64,000 bases of DNA from 40CM-4-69-5 sp036556905 (GTDB lineage: Bacteria > Methylomirabilota > Methylomirabilia > Rokubacteriales > CSP1-6). Location: NCBI GenBank assembly GCA_036556905.1, contig DATBIM010000063.1, positions 1 through 64,000 on the forward strand, written 5' to 3'. The notes below the pieces were generated by a model that did not search any database, had not been told where the DNA came from, and saw only the letters and a list, made by a program, of their open reading frames with translations. Below, in pieces: positions 27,116-35,736 of the stretch (position 1 is the stretch's first letter; each line of letters starts with the position of its first letter). Made by a program: the position numbers and the translations under genes.

Positions 27116-28027
27116 CTACACGAGCGGATCGTAATTGAAGTATTGCGCCGAGGTCTCCAGGGGCACCAGGTGGTGCTGGAGTGTGCCGGAGAACATTTCG
27201 GCCAGCCGTTCCACCGTCCAACCGTCGGCGTGATGCACGCGCATGATCGGACGCATGTGGGCGAAGAGCATGATCTCCTTGCCGCGCACCCCCAGCACCT
27301 GGCCGGAGACCTCTTTGGCGTAGTCGGAGGCCAGGAAGGCGGCCACCGGGGCGATGTGGGCCGGGGACAGCTTCTTGATCTTTTCGACCCGGGCCTGCTG
27401 GGCCTCCGTCTCGGTGGGGATGGTGCCGATCATACGAGTCCAGGCGAAGGGCGAGATGCAGTTGGCGGTCACGTTGTAGCGGGCCATGTCGAGCGCGACC
27501 ACCTTGGTGAGCCCCACGATCCCCATTTTCGCGGCGGCGTAGTTGGCCTGTCCGACGTTGCCGACCAGCCCCGAGGTCGATGTCATGTTGATGAACCGGC
27601 CCGCCCGCTGCTCCCGCATGTACGGCGCCGCCGCCCGCGTCACCGCGAACGTGCCCTTGAGATGAGTGTCGATCACCGAGTCCCACTCCTCTTCGGTCAT
27701 GTTGAAGATCATGCGATCGCGCAGGATGCCGGCATTGTTCACCACGATGTCGACACGCCCGAAGGCGTCGAGGGCGGTCTGGACGATGCGCCGACCACCG
27801 GCCATGGTGGCCACCGAGTCGTAGCTGGCGGCCGCCCGGCCCCCGGCGGCCTTGATGGCGCCGACCACCTCGTCGGCCGGGCTACCCGACCCGCCCTGCC
27901 CGGTCTCCGAGCCTCCGTAGTCGTTGACCACGACGTGGGCGCCCAGGTGCGACATGAGCAGCGCGATCTCGCGCCCGATACCCCGGCCGGCCCCCGTCAC
28001 CACCGCCACCTTGTCCTTGAGGATCAT
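27116..28027 (-). CDS. SDR oxidoreductase, multifunctional-enzyme-2 type hydroxyacyl-CoA dehydrogenase-like
   Basis: 303 aa. NAD(P) motif TGAGRGIG (11-18), NNAG (97-100) and catalytic Ser150/152, Tyr163 and Lys167. The sequence VNDYGG and the extra C-terminal 50 residues resemble the dehydrogenase part of peroxisomal MFE-2 (3-hydroxyacyl-CoA dehydrogenase). Likely fatty- or bile-acid-like acyl-CoA metabolism. A G-rich GAGGGGG lies close before the ATG. Confidence 0.82.
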   Translation of the reverse strand: MILKDKVAVVTGAGRGIGREIALLMSHLGAHVVVNDYGGSETGQGGSGSPADEVVGAIKAAGGRAAASYDSVATMAGGRRIVQTALDAFGRVDIVVNNAGILRDRMIFNMTEEEWDSVIDTHLKGTFAVTRAAAPYMREQRAGRFINMTSTSGLVGNVGQANYAAAKMGIVGLTKVVALDMARYNVTANCISPFAWTRMIGTIPTETEAQQARVEKIKKLSPAHIAPVAAFLASDYAKEVSGQVLGVRGKEIMLFAHMRPIMRVHHADGWTVERLAEMFSGTLQHHLVPLETSAQYFNYDPLV

Positions 28028-28090
28028 CCCCGCCCCCTCGGCCTGGCTGGAGAAACGGGCCCGACAATACCACAGGATGCGGTGCCCGTT

Positions 28091-28888
28091 TCAGCGCCGG
28101 CGGCCCTCCAGGGAGGCCACGTACGCCGCCCCCAGCACGAAGACGACGGCCGAGTAGTAGACGAACATCACGAAGGCGAAGAGGACGCTGAGGGGACCAT
28201 AGATCTGGTCGTAGATACCCACTCTCAGGATGTACAGGCGGAAGAGCTGCTTGGCGATCTCCCACAGCAGCCCGGCCAGCAGGGCCCCGGCCAGGGCCGC
28301 GCCCATCCGCACCCCCCGGGTGGGCACGTAGCGATAGGCCAGATAGAACATCACGGTGGAGATGGCCACGCTGAGACCGACGCCGAGGGCCCGAATCCAG
28401 GCGAGGGGCAGCTCCTGCGGCTCCAGGACGAGCTCGTGGAACCACTGGAGGAGCCACGTCGCCACCGTGGCCGCGAACAGGAGGACGCCGAGGAGCAGGA
28501 CCATGGTCGCGTCGGAGGCGAAGTTGCGGAGCCGGCTCCCACCCCGTACCCCGAGCATCCGATGAAGGACGAGCCGCATCGAGGCGAACAGCGACGTGGA
28601 GAAGAGCACGAGGATCGCCGTCCCGACGATCCCGGAGATGTTGCGGGTGTGCACGATGCGGAGCAGGGCCCGGCTGACCTCGGCTTTGTATACGGGAAAA
28701 TGTCGCGCCAGTTGGCTGACCACCTCCTGGGCGGCCTGTTCGGTGGACAGGACGAATCCCACCGTGGACACACCCAGGAGCAGGAGCGGGATGACGCAGA
28801 CCAGAAAGACAAAGGCGAGCCCGGCCGCCAGAAACAGGCCGTCCTCGGCGAAGAATCGGGAGAAGGCGCCCCGCAGGCCGCCAAACAC
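28091..28888 (-). CDS. YihY/BrkB family inner membrane protein
   Basis: About 265 aa from GTG 28888, 10 nt after the upstream SDR stop; an ATG at 28945 would overlap that gene. Six membrane helices, the family's SRFFAEDGLFLAAGLAFVFL-type start and FYLAYRYVP core. The family was once called ribonuclease BN in error; its actual role (possibly transport or lipid flipping) is unsettled. Confidence 0.82.
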   Translation of the reverse strand: MFGGLRGAFSRFFAEDGLFLAAGLAFVFLVCVIPLLLLGVSTVGFVLSTEQAAQEVVSQLARHFPVYKAEVSRALLRIVHTRNISGIVGTAILVLFSTSLFASMRLVLHRMLGVRGGSRLRNFASDATMVLLLGVLLFAATVATWLLQWFHELVLEPQELPLAWIRALGVGLSVAISTVMFYLAYRYVPTRGVRMGAALAGALLAGLLWEIAKQLFRLYILRVGIYDQIYGPLSVLFAFVMFVYYSAVVFVLGAAYVASLEGRRR

Positions 28889-28898
28889 GACCGGTCGG

Positions 28899-29678
28899 TC
28901 AGAACAGGCCGCGCACGAGCCCGCCGTCGACCTGGATCGCCACACCCGTCACGTAGGACGCGCGCTCAGAGGCCAGGAAGACCAGGACGTTGGCGAATTC
29001 CTCCGGCGTGCCGATGCGCTGGAGGGGGATCTCGGTGCTGGAGCGGGCCACGTAGGCGTCGGTGGGCAGCCCGGACTGCCGGGCCCCACTCAGGAAGCGC
29101 TCGGTCATGATCCGACCGGGACACACGACGTTGATGGTGATGTTGTCCTTGCCCAGGTCCGGGGCCAGGGTTTTGACCAGCCCGGCCACACCGGGCCGTA
29201 TGGCGTTCGACAGGAGCAGACCTTCCACCGGCTGCTTGACCGAGACCGACTGGATCGTGAGGATGCGGCCCCACCGCCGCTCCCGCATCGAGGGCACCAC
29301 CTCGCGAATCAGCCGCACCACCGAGAGGAGAGAGACCTCGAAGGCGCCGTACCATTGCTCGTCGGTCATCTCGGCCAGCCCCCCGCGAGGCGGCCCACCG
29401 CAATTGGCCACCAGCACGTCGATCCCGCCGTACAGCTCGCGGGTGCGGGCCACCAGGGCCTTCACGTCGGCGGCCTTGGTGACGTCGGCCACGACCGCTT
29501 GCACCTGAGCCCCCGTCTGCGTCCGTACTTCCTCGGCAGCCGCGCGAAGCTCGGGTTCGCGCCGTGCGCACATCACGACCTTTGCCCCTTCGGCCGCGAA
29601 GCCGAGCGCACAGGCCCGGCCCATGCCTTTGCTGGCCGCCGTCACCAGAGCCACCCTGTCCTTGAGTCCGAGATCCAT
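28899..29678 (-). CDS. SDR-fold protein lacking the catalytic Tyr/Lys
   Basis: 259 aa from ATG 29678, with AAAGGAGATGG just before it, the strongest Shine-Dalgarno in this region. The cofactor motif TAASKGMG (13-20) and ANCGG are kept, but where YxxxK is expected there is LSNAIRPG (156-163): Asn for Tyr, and Pro where Lys should be. A subfamily with this SVSVKQP...LSN...R pattern exists, so it is not random decay, but usual SDR chemistry is doubtful. Reaction unknown. Confidence 0.78.
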   Translation of the reverse strand: MDLGLKDRVALVTAASKGMGRACALGFAAEGAKVVMCARREPELRAAAEEVRTQTGAQVQAVVADVTKAADVKALVARTRELYGGIDVLVANCGGPPRGGLAEMTDEQWYGAFEVSLLSVVRLIREVVPSMRERRWGRILTIQSVSVKQPVEGLLLSNAIRPGVAGLVKTLAPDLGKDNITINVVCPGRIMTERFLSGARQSGLPTDAYVARSSTEIPLQRIGTPEEFANVLVFLASERASYVTGVAIQVDGGLVRGLF

Positions 29679-29692
29679 TCCATCTCCTTTGT

Positions 29693-29758
29693 ACAGGGCA
29701 TGGGCACCCGGGCTTCGCCACGCCCATGCCCGCCGCAATCACCCGTGGCGGTTCCTCG
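29693..29758. repeat. Hairpin repeat (family B), copy 2
   Basis: About 66 nt, matching 15430-15497: a 10-bp stem GGGCATGGGC/GCCCATGCCC, then GCAATCACCC and TGGCGGTT. One stem pair differs from copy 1 on both sides, preserving the hairpin. It occupies the gap between the hydrolase stop and the SDR start. Confidence 0.75.
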
Positions 29759-29767
29759 CGCGCCCGG

Positions 29768-30622
29768 TCAGCGTCCCGACTGTGGACGAAGATGATAGCC
29801 GAAGAACTCGGCGACGCGTCGGCGGGCGTCGGTGTCTGCCGTCGCATCGTAGGCGACGGTAGCGCCGCAGCACCCCCCCGGCTGGTTCTGGTTGGCGACG
29901 TCCGGCAGGTACGCGCGGAGCTGGCCCTCGACGTCGAAGTAGTGGACGGCGCCCGGATACAGGACGATCGAGACGTCGGCGCCACGACCGCGCATCGCCG
30001 TCACCATCTCCTGACAGGGTCCCGGCGCCGTCCAGTCGTCAGCATCGCCCATGAGGACGAGCAGCGGGCGGACGGCCAGCTCGTGCACGAGCGACTCGCA
30101 GCCACCCGGGTAGAAGGCCACCGCGGCCCTCACCCCGGGCTCGGGCAGGGCCACCCCGCGTCGGCGGGCCCGCTCGTGGCTCGGCCCGTTGACGAGGGAC
30201 ATGGCGAATACCCCTCCGTTGGACCAGCCCACAACCCCGATGCGCTCGCGGTCCACCTCCCGTTGGCGATGCAGCCACCCTAGCGCCCCGATGGCATCGT
30301 CGAATCGCTCGGCGCTCGGCAGGTCCAGAGAGGTGGGCGAGCAGCCCTCTTGCATGCCCCGCGCCGCCCAGCTATCCACGACGAGGGCGATGTACCCGCG
30401 GTCACGGAACCAGCGGCCCCACGCCTGCGTCGATGGGCTCACACCGTGGCAGCCGTGCAGGAGCATCACCGCCGGGAATGGACCCTCGCCAGCCGGGCGC
30501 CAGAACCACGCCGGCACCGGCCGGGGTGCCACCGGGCTGGCGTTGATGAAGCGCACCCCCTGGGCGGCGCAGCCCGCCAGCAGGCCACATACCGCCAGCA
30601 CCCCGGCGACCAAGCGAACCAT
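29768..30622 (-). CDS. Dienelactone-hydrolase-like lipoprotein
   Basis: 284 aa from ATG 30622. A lipobox ends in LLAGC, so it is probably lipid-anchored. Alpha/beta hydrolase: oxyanion-hole LLHGCHG, nucleophile Ser in GWSNGG, acid Asp in MGDADDW and base His in GAVHYF. The C-terminus has a Cys pair (GGCCG). Substrate unknown; family members open lactones or cleave esters. A TATCCT box lies 7 nt before the ATG (leaderless). Transcribed divergently from polB. Confidence 0.82.
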   Translation of the reverse strand: MVRLVAGVLAVCGLLAGCAAQGVRFINASPVAPRPVPAWFWRPAGEGPFPAVMLLHGCHGVSPSTQAWGRWFRDRGYIALVVDSWAARGMQEGCSPTSLDLPSAERFDDAIGALGWLHRQREVDRERIGVVGWSNGGVFAMSLVNGPSHERARRRGVALPEPGVRAAVAFYPGGCESLVHELAVRPLLVLMGDADDWTAPGPCQEMVTAMRGRGADVSIVLYPGAVHYFDVEGQLRAYLPDVANQNQPGGCCGATVAYDATADTDARRRVAEFFGYHLRPQSGR

Positions 30623-30629
30623 GGCGTTG

Positions 30630-30655
30630 AGGATACATCGGGCCCCGCGTAGAAT
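30630..30655. promoter_or_regulatory. Divergent leaderless-type -10 boxes (hydrolase / polB side)
   Basis: Minus strand TATCCT (30635-30630), 7 nt from the hydrolase ATG. Plus strand TAGAAT (30650-30655), 7 nt from a GTG at 30663 that opens a 17-codon frame ending in TGA at 30714-30716, just where polB-like sequence begins. Confidence 0.45.
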
Positions 30656-30766
30656 GCGTGGCGTGAGCGAGGCTGTTCGCCTCTGTCCCCTCCACACCCT
30701 GGCCTCGCGCTGCTGACCCTCGAGCGGGCGCCGCTCCTGTTCGGATGGGATCCGACAGGGGGCATC

Positions 30767-32977
30767 GTGGCCTGTCACCTGGCTGCGGGGGGCGCCGCCA
30801 TGCACGTGTGGCGCCGTCACGCCGGTACCACCATCTGCGACGTGGTGGCGTTCTCTCCCTTCCTGCTGGTGGCGGAGCCCGACCTGGCCCGCGCGGCATC
30901 GGGCCTGGTGGCGGTGCAGCCGCTGGCCGGCGCCGGCGCGCTGAGGTGGCTGGTCCACTATCGGACCTGGAGCGATGCGCTAGCCGCCCGCGACTCGTAC
31001 CGGGAGCGTTCCGGACTGGCGGCGAACGCACCGTCGGCGCCATATCGGTTCCTCCCCGATCCCGTGCACCAGTACCTCTTGCTGAGCGGGCGAACCTTCT
31101 TCGGCGGCCTTGGCTTCGCTGACCTCCGGCGGCTGGCCCTCGATATCGAGGTGGTCACCGGCGAGGGTTTCGAGTTTCCCAGCGCGAGCCGGCCCACCGA
31201 CCGCGTGATCGCGGTGGCGCTCGCCGACAGCGCGGGCTTCCGCCATGTCATCCGGGGCGACCGCATGGACGAGCGGGAGTTGCTCGAGGAGTGCGGGCGG
31301 CTGATCCAGGAGCGCGATCCCGATGTCATCGAGGGGCACAACATCTTCCGCTTCGATCTCGAGTATCTGGAGATGCGAAGCCGCCGGTTCGGGCTCACCC
31401 TGGCGTGGGGCCGCGATGGCAGCCCCCTGGCCGGCCGTCCCTCCCGCTTGCAGATCGCCGAGCGCACCATCGCCTATCGGCGCTACGAGGCGGCGGGGCG
31501 CCACATCGTGGACACCTGGGTCCTGGCCCAGCTTCACGACATCGGTGCCCGCGACCTGCCCTCATTCGGCCTGAAGGAGATCGCGCGCCATCTGGGCGTG
31601 GCCGCCCCGGAGCGCACCTACGTCGATCCGGCGACGATCTCACGCGAGTTCGTCGAGCGCCCCGACCGTCTCATGGCCTACGCGCTCGACGACGCGGTTG
31701 AAACCCTCGGCGTGTCGGCGATCCTCTCACCTCCGTACTTCGCTCAGGCTCAGATCGTACCCTTCGACTTCCAGTCCACCACCCTGCGCGGAGCGGCGGC
31801 CAAGATCGACGCCCTCATGCTGCGCGAGTACCTGCATCAGCGCCAGGCGATCCCCCTGCCCCGCCCCGGTGCCCCCGTCGGCGGGGCCCTGGTCGCGCTC
31901 TTCCAGCAAGGTGTGGCCCGGCCCGTGCTCCACGTCGACGTCACCTCCCTCTATCCGTCGCTCATGCTGGTCCGACGCATCGCGCCGGCCAGTGACGAGC
32001 TCGGAGTCTTTCTGGAGCTGCTGCGGCGGCTGCGTGACTTCCGGGTGGAGGCCAAGCGCCAGGCCCGGGAGGCGGCCGGCGCCGAGCGCGCGCACCTCGG
32101 CGCCCTGCAGCAGGCCTTCAAGCTCTTGATCAACGCCTTCTACGGTTACCTGGCCTTCGGCGGCGGTCACTTCAACGACTATGTCGCCGCCGATCGCGTC
32201 ACCGCCGAGGGCCGGGCCGTCGTGGGCGCGCTCATCGAGGAGCTTGGCGCGCTCGGCGCGACCGTCCTCGAGGCCGACACCGACGGTGTCTACTTCGTGC
32301 CGCCCGCGGGCCATGGCGCCGAGAACGATGACCACCTCGTCGATCGCATCGGAAGGGGACTGCCGGCGGGAATTCAGCTGGAGCTGGATGGCCGCTACCG
32401 GGCGATGCTGAGTTACAAGCTCAAGACCTATGCGCTTCTCGACGAGCAGGGCCGAGTAAGTCTCAGGGGCTCAGCCTTTCGCTCCCGGGGTCTGGAGCCC
32501 TTTCAGCGCCAGCTCATCGAGGAAATCGTCGGGCTTCTGCTCACCGGGCGGGCGGCCGATGTGAAGCCTGCGGTGGACCGCTGGACGACGGACTTCGCCG
32601 GCCGCCGTGTCCCGGCCCGGCTGTTCGCACGCACGGAAACCCTGGGCGAGACCCTGGAGAGCTACCGGGAGCGATTGCAGGCGGGAGCGCGAAACCCTTC
32701 GGCCGCCTACGAGCTGGCGGCGAGCTCGGGACGGGCCTGGCAGCCCGGTGATCAGGTCTCCTACTACGTGGCCGGACGGGGCGCCCATGTCGCCGTCAAC
32801 GAGTGCGCGCGTCTGTTGAGCGCCTGGGACGCGACGCGGCCCGACGAGAATACGGAGTTCTACCAGGCCAAGGTCCAGGAGATCTGGGACCGCTTCCGCG
32901 CGTTCGTCGACTACGAGGGCCTTCGACCACCCCGCACGGAGGAGGCGGAGCCCTCGGCGCAACTCACGCTCTTCTGA
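30767..32977 (+). CDS. polB: B-family DNA polymerase (Pol II-like)
   Basis: 736 aa from the GTG at 30767. Exonuclease motifs: DIE (126-128), GHNIFRFD (190-197) and YALDD (near 305). Polymerase motifs: DVTSLYPS, KLLINAFYG and EADTDG. All catalytic acids seem intact, so an active proofreading polymerase is likely. The protein ends in AQLTLF, close to the beta-clamp motif at the end of E. coli Pol II. The frame is open upstream and reads plausible protein (LLFGWDPTGGIVA), so translation may start earlier, perhaps at a CTG at 30713. Family role: repair or translesion synthesis. Confidence 0.9.
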   Translation: MACHLAAGGAAMHVWRRHAGTTICDVVAFSPFLLVAEPDLARAASGLVAVQPLAGAGALRWLVHYRTWSDALAARDSYRERSGLAANAPSAPYRFLPDPVHQYLLLSGRTFFGGLGFADLRRLALDIEVVTGEGFEFPSASRPTDRVIAVALADSAGFRHVIRGDRMDERELLEECGRLIQERDPDVIEGHNIFRFDLEYLEMRSRRFGLTLAWGRDGSPLAGRPSRLQIAERTIAYRRYEAAGRHIVDTWVLAQLHDIGARDLPSFGLKEIARHLGVAAPERTYVDPATISREFVERPDRLMAYALDDAVETLGVSAILSPPYFAQAQIVPFDFQSTTLRGAAAKIDALMLREYLHQRQAIPLPRPGAPVGGALVALFQQGVARPVLHVDVTSLYPSLMLVRRIAPASDELGVFLELLRRLRDFRVEAKRQAREAAGAERAHLGALQQAFKLLINAFYGYLAFGGGHFNDYVAADRVTAEGRAVVGALIEELGALGATVLEADTDGVYFVPPAGHGAENDDHLVDRIGRGLPAGIQLELDGRYRAMLSYKLKTYALLDEQGRVSLRGSAFRSRGLEPFQRQLIEEIVGLLLTGRAADVKPAVDRWTTDFAGRRVPARLFARTETLGETLESYRERLQAGARNPSAAYELAASSGRAWQPGDQVSYYVAGRGAHVAVNECARLLSAWDATRPDENTEFYQAKVQEIWDRFRAFVDYEGLRPPRTEEAEPSAQLTLF

Positions 32978-33001
32978 GCCTGCCCGACTACGGTGACGAC
33001 G

Positions 33002-33346
33002 TCAGCGTCGCCAGCCGCCGCCCTGCCCGCCGCCACCACCGCCGGACCGCGGACCGCGCGGTCCCCGCTCCCCGCCGCCGCCGCCGGGGCCCCGCTGTGG
33101 CTGCGGGCGAGCCTCGTCGACAACCAGGTTGCGGTCACGGAAGAGACGGCCGTTCAACATCTCGATCGCCTTGGTCGCTTCCTCCTTCGTGGCCATCTCG
33201 ACGAAGCCGAACCCACGGGGCCGCCCGGTGAACTGATCCGTGATGATCCGGACGGTCTCCACAGTGCCGGCCTGGGCGAAGAGCTCACGGAGATCCTCTT
33301 CCGTGGCCTGGAAGGAGAGGTTGCCGACGAAGAGCTTTGCGGGCAT
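33002..33346 (-). CDS. RRM RNA-binding protein with Gly/Arg-rich tail
   Basis: 114 aa. One RNA-recognition motif with RNP-2 KLFVGNLSF (4-12) and RNP-1 RGFGFVEM (44-51), then a tail of Gly, Arg and Pro. It resembles the small bacterial and cyanobacterial RBPs that bind structured RNA and often respond to cold. A strong AGGAGG lies 8 nt before the ATG and a long leader (about 65 nt) follows a good promoter with an inverted repeat. Confidence 0.92.
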   Translation of the reverse strand: MPAKLFVGNLSFQATEEDLRELFAQAGTVETVRIITDQFTGRPRGFGFVEMATKEEATKAIEMLNGRLFRDRNLVVDEARPQPQRGPGGGGGERGPRGPRSGGGGGGQGGGWRR

Positions 33347-33419
33347 CGCCCGAACCTCCTGCCCTCGAAACAGCGGCGCGCTAAGGGTGCCCTACCCCCT
33401 GTCCCGATCCCGTGGGTCA

Positions 33420-33449
33420 AGAGTAGTGACAGGAGGCAACGCCTGTCAA
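33420..33449 (-). promoter_or_regulatory. Promoter of the RRM gene with 7-bp palindrome
   Basis: Minus strand: TTGACA (33449-33444), 18-bp spacer, TACTCT (33425-33420). An inverted repeat TGACAGG/CCTGTCA (33427-33433 and 33442-33448, 8-nt centre) spans the -35 box and spacer, as an operator would. The site overlaps the stop of the DUF309 gene. Confidence 0.55.
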
Positions 33450-34015
33450 GGTCGCTTCGGGCGGGGAAACCCGGGTGGCTGGCTGTCGGGGGCCGGGCCT
33501 CCTGGACGGCGGGTTGCGTCAGCAACGGCACGGGCGAAGGCGTCGAGGTCCACCCCGGCCAGACGGTGCCCCCGGGCTCGCGCGCTGCCCTCCTCCAGGA
33601 GGGCCTGAGCGCCGGGCAGATTGCCGTTCGCCAGGTGCTGGTAGCCCACCGCGATCTGGATCAGGCCCTGCAGGGCGTTTCGCTGGTCACCGCCGGCGCG
33701 AGCCCAGTGGTGCTCGAGGAGCTCGTGGACCTCAAAGCCGAGGCCGGCGTCGAACAGCGCCGCCGCCTGCCCCAGCGCCTCGGCCAGCGGCGGATCGGGC
33801 GCGGCCGGAGGCAGGCAGGCGATGGCCTCCACGGCCCGCTCCGCCCTCAGGCGGAGCAAGGCGGTCGCCGTGGCCGGTGCGGGATCGAGCCAGCGTTCGG
33901 CGGCGGCGCCGGCAGCCAGAGCCTGCAACGCTCGCCGGGCCTCGGGGTCGTGCAACGCGTCGAGGATCGCCCGGGCCAGACGATTGCGGGCCGGCAAGGG
34001 CAGCGTGGGGATCAC
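33446..34015 (-). CDS. DUF309 family protein
   Basis: 189 aa from GTG 34015, which overlaps the RDD stop as GTGA. The C-terminal half has the DUF309 block: LFDAGLGFEVHELLEHHW, then LQGLIQIAVGYQHL and NLPGAQALL. The two His-containing helices suggest a small helical, possibly metal-binding fold, but no function is known. The N-terminal 70 residues are Ala-rich and helical. Confidence 0.78.
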   Translation of the reverse strand: MIPTLPLPARNRLARAILDALHDPEARRALQALAAGAAAERWLDPAPATATALLRLRAERAVEAIACLPPAAPDPPLAEALGQAAALFDAGLGFEVHELLEHHWARAGGDQRNALQGLIQIAVGYQHLANGNLPGAQALLEEGSARARGHRLAGVDLDAFARAVADATRRPGGPAPDSQPPGFPRPKRP

Positions 34016-34512
34016 GGCAATCCCGCGGCAGCAGACGCACCGACTCCGGTCGGGGCCGACCGCCCGGCCCGGCGGCCCGGGATGCGCTCGACCCGGCTGC
34101 CCGCGATGAGATCGTGCAGGGCGCGCTTGTCGCGGCGAAGCCCGGCCATGACGAAGCCCAGCCCCAGGGGCGCGAACGAGCACCCCAGGGCCAGGCAGCG
34201 CAACAGCGCGGCGCCGAACGAGAGCCGCTCGCCGTCCACGCCCACCACCCGCGCGCCGACGACGAGCTTGCCCAGCGTCTGCCCGTCCAGCGCGTGCAGC
34301 ACGGCGGTGTAGAGGGCGGCGAAGAGCAGGGTGAAGAGGCCGAGCAGCCCCTGAAAGAAGGGCGAGCCCTCCATCTCCTGTCGCCACAAACGGCCGGCCA
34401 CGACGTCCAGCGAGAGGCGGACGACCGACCACAGCAGCACGTCGATGAGCAGCGCGCCGGCGCGAATCCAGAATCCGGCCGGAGGCGTGCGGCTCCCGGG
34501 CAGCTCGCTCAC
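34012..34512 (-). CDS. RDD family membrane protein
   Basis: 166 aa from GTG 34512. RDD signature Arg and Asp residues in FWIRAGALLIDVLL, about three membrane helices, and DGQTLGKLVVGARVV followed by RRDKRALHDLIAGSRV typical of the domain's end. The function of the family is unclear (membrane association, some as transporters). TATTAT lies 7 nt before the start, from the same AT-rich core that serves moeA in the other direction. Confidence 0.82.
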   Translation of the reverse strand: MSELPGSRTPPAGFWIRAGALLIDVLLWSVVRLSLDVVAGRLWRQEMEGSPFFQGLLGLFTLLFAALYTAVLHALDGQTLGKLVVGARVVGVDGERLSFGAALLRCLALGCSFAPLGLGFVMAGLRRDKRALHDLIAGSRVERIPGRRAGRSAPTGVGASAAAGLP

Positions 34513-34518
34513 GGCGTG

Positions 34519-34525
34519 TATAATA
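34519..34525. promoter_or_regulatory. Shared bidirectional -10 core (RDD gene / moeA)
   Basis: TATAATA on the plus strand. Read rightwards TATAAT is 6 nt before the moeA ATG; read leftwards TATTAT is 7 nt before the RDD GTG. The two start codons are only 18 nt apart, so both transcripts must be leaderless or nearly so. Confidence 0.55.
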
Positions 34526-34530
34526 GCCGC

Positions 34531-35736
34531 ATGATTTCGGTGCGGGATGGGCAAACTCGCATCCTTGCCCAGGTCAGCGAACGCACCGCCCCCGAGCTGC
34601 TGTCCCTCGCCGACGCACGTGGCCGCGTTCTGTGGGAGTCGATCCGGGCCTCGTTCGACGTTCCTCCCACCGACAACTCGGCGGTGGACGGATACGCCGT
34701 GTCGAGCGCCGACATTCCGGCCAGCGGCACGCGCGAGCTCACGGTCGTGGGCGACCTGCCCGCGGGCGGCGTCTTTGCCGGCGCGCTCCGCCCCGGCCAG
34801 GCGATCCGCATCATGACCGGGGCGCCGATGCCGGCGGGGGCCGACACCGTCTATCCCCAGGAGAACGTCGAGCGTACCGGTGACCGCCTGCGCGTACCGC
34901 CGATGGCCAAGGGTCTCAACGTCCGCCTCCGCGGTGAGGACGTGCCGAGTGGCAGTGTCGTGATCGAAGCGGGCAGCGTCCTGCGACCGCAAGAGGTCGG
35001 GCTCATCGCTTCGCTGGGCTACGCTCAGATTCTCGTGACCCAGCGCCCCCGCGTGGCCCTGCTCTCGACGGGCGACGAAGTCGCCGAGCCGGGCGCTCCC
35101 CGCAAGCCGGGCCAGATCTACGATGCGAATCGATCGGCGCTGCGGGGGCTGGCCGAGCAGTGCGGGGCCGTGGTGACCGACCTCGGCATCGTGCCCGACC
35201 GCCGCGAGGTGCTGCGGGCGCGCCTGGAGCAGGCCGCCGGCATCGCCGACGTCGTGGTCAGCTCGGGGGGCGTGTCGGTCGGCGCCTACGATCTCGTCAA
35301 GGAGGTCCTCACCGAAGTCGGCGGCATCGACTTCTGGCAGGTCGCCATGCAGCCGGGACGACCGCTGGCGGTGGGCCGCATCGGCGCGGCGCACTTCTTC
35401 GGGTTACCGGGCAATCCCGTGGCCTCCATGCTGGCCTTCCTGCTCTTTGCCCGACCCGCCCTCTATGCGCTGGCCGGCCGGCGCCGCATTCTGCCCGAGC
35501 TGTGGTCGGCGCGGGCTGTGGAGCCGATGCGCAAGAAGCAGGGCCGGCGGGAGTTCAAGCGCGGCATCCTCACCTTCGAGGGCGGCGGCTGGCGTGTGCG
35601 GACCACCGGCCCGCAAGGGTCGGGCATCTTGAGCTCGATGGTCGCGGGCAACTGCCTCATCGTGTTAGAGGAGGAGCGGAGCGACGTGGCTGCCGGCGAA
35701 GAGGTTCTGGTCGAGCCCCTGGGATCGGAGGCATGA
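34531..35736 (+). CDS. moeA: Molybdopterin molybdenumtransferase MoeA
   Basis: 401 aa. All four MoeA domains can be followed, with VPPTDNSAVDGYAV, RIMTGAPMPAGAD, GGVSVGAYD and FFGLPGNPVASM. It inserts molybdate into adenylated molybdopterin, as needed by the cox and other molybdenum enzymes in the window. Its stop overlaps the next gene's ATG (ATGA). The transcript is predicted to begin at the ATG. Confidence 0.95.
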   Translation: MISVRDGQTRILAQVSERTAPELLSLADARGRVLWESIRASFDVPPTDNSAVDGYAVSSADIPASGTRELTVVGDLPAGGVFAGALRPGQAIRIMTGAPMPAGADTVYPQENVERTGDRLRVPPMAKGLNVRLRGEDVPSGSVVIEAGSVLRPQEVGLIASLGYAQILVTQRPRVALLSTGDEVAEPGAPRKPGQIYDANRSALRGLAEQCGAVVTDLGIVPDRREVLRARLEQAAGIADVVVSSGGVSVGAYDLVKEVLTEVGGIDFWQVAMQPGRPLAVGRIGAAHFFGLPGNPVASMLAFLLFARPALYALAGRRRILPELWSARAVEPMRKKQGRREFKRGILTFEGGGWRVRTTGPQGSGILSSMVAGNCLIVLEEERSDVAAGEEVLVEPLGSEA

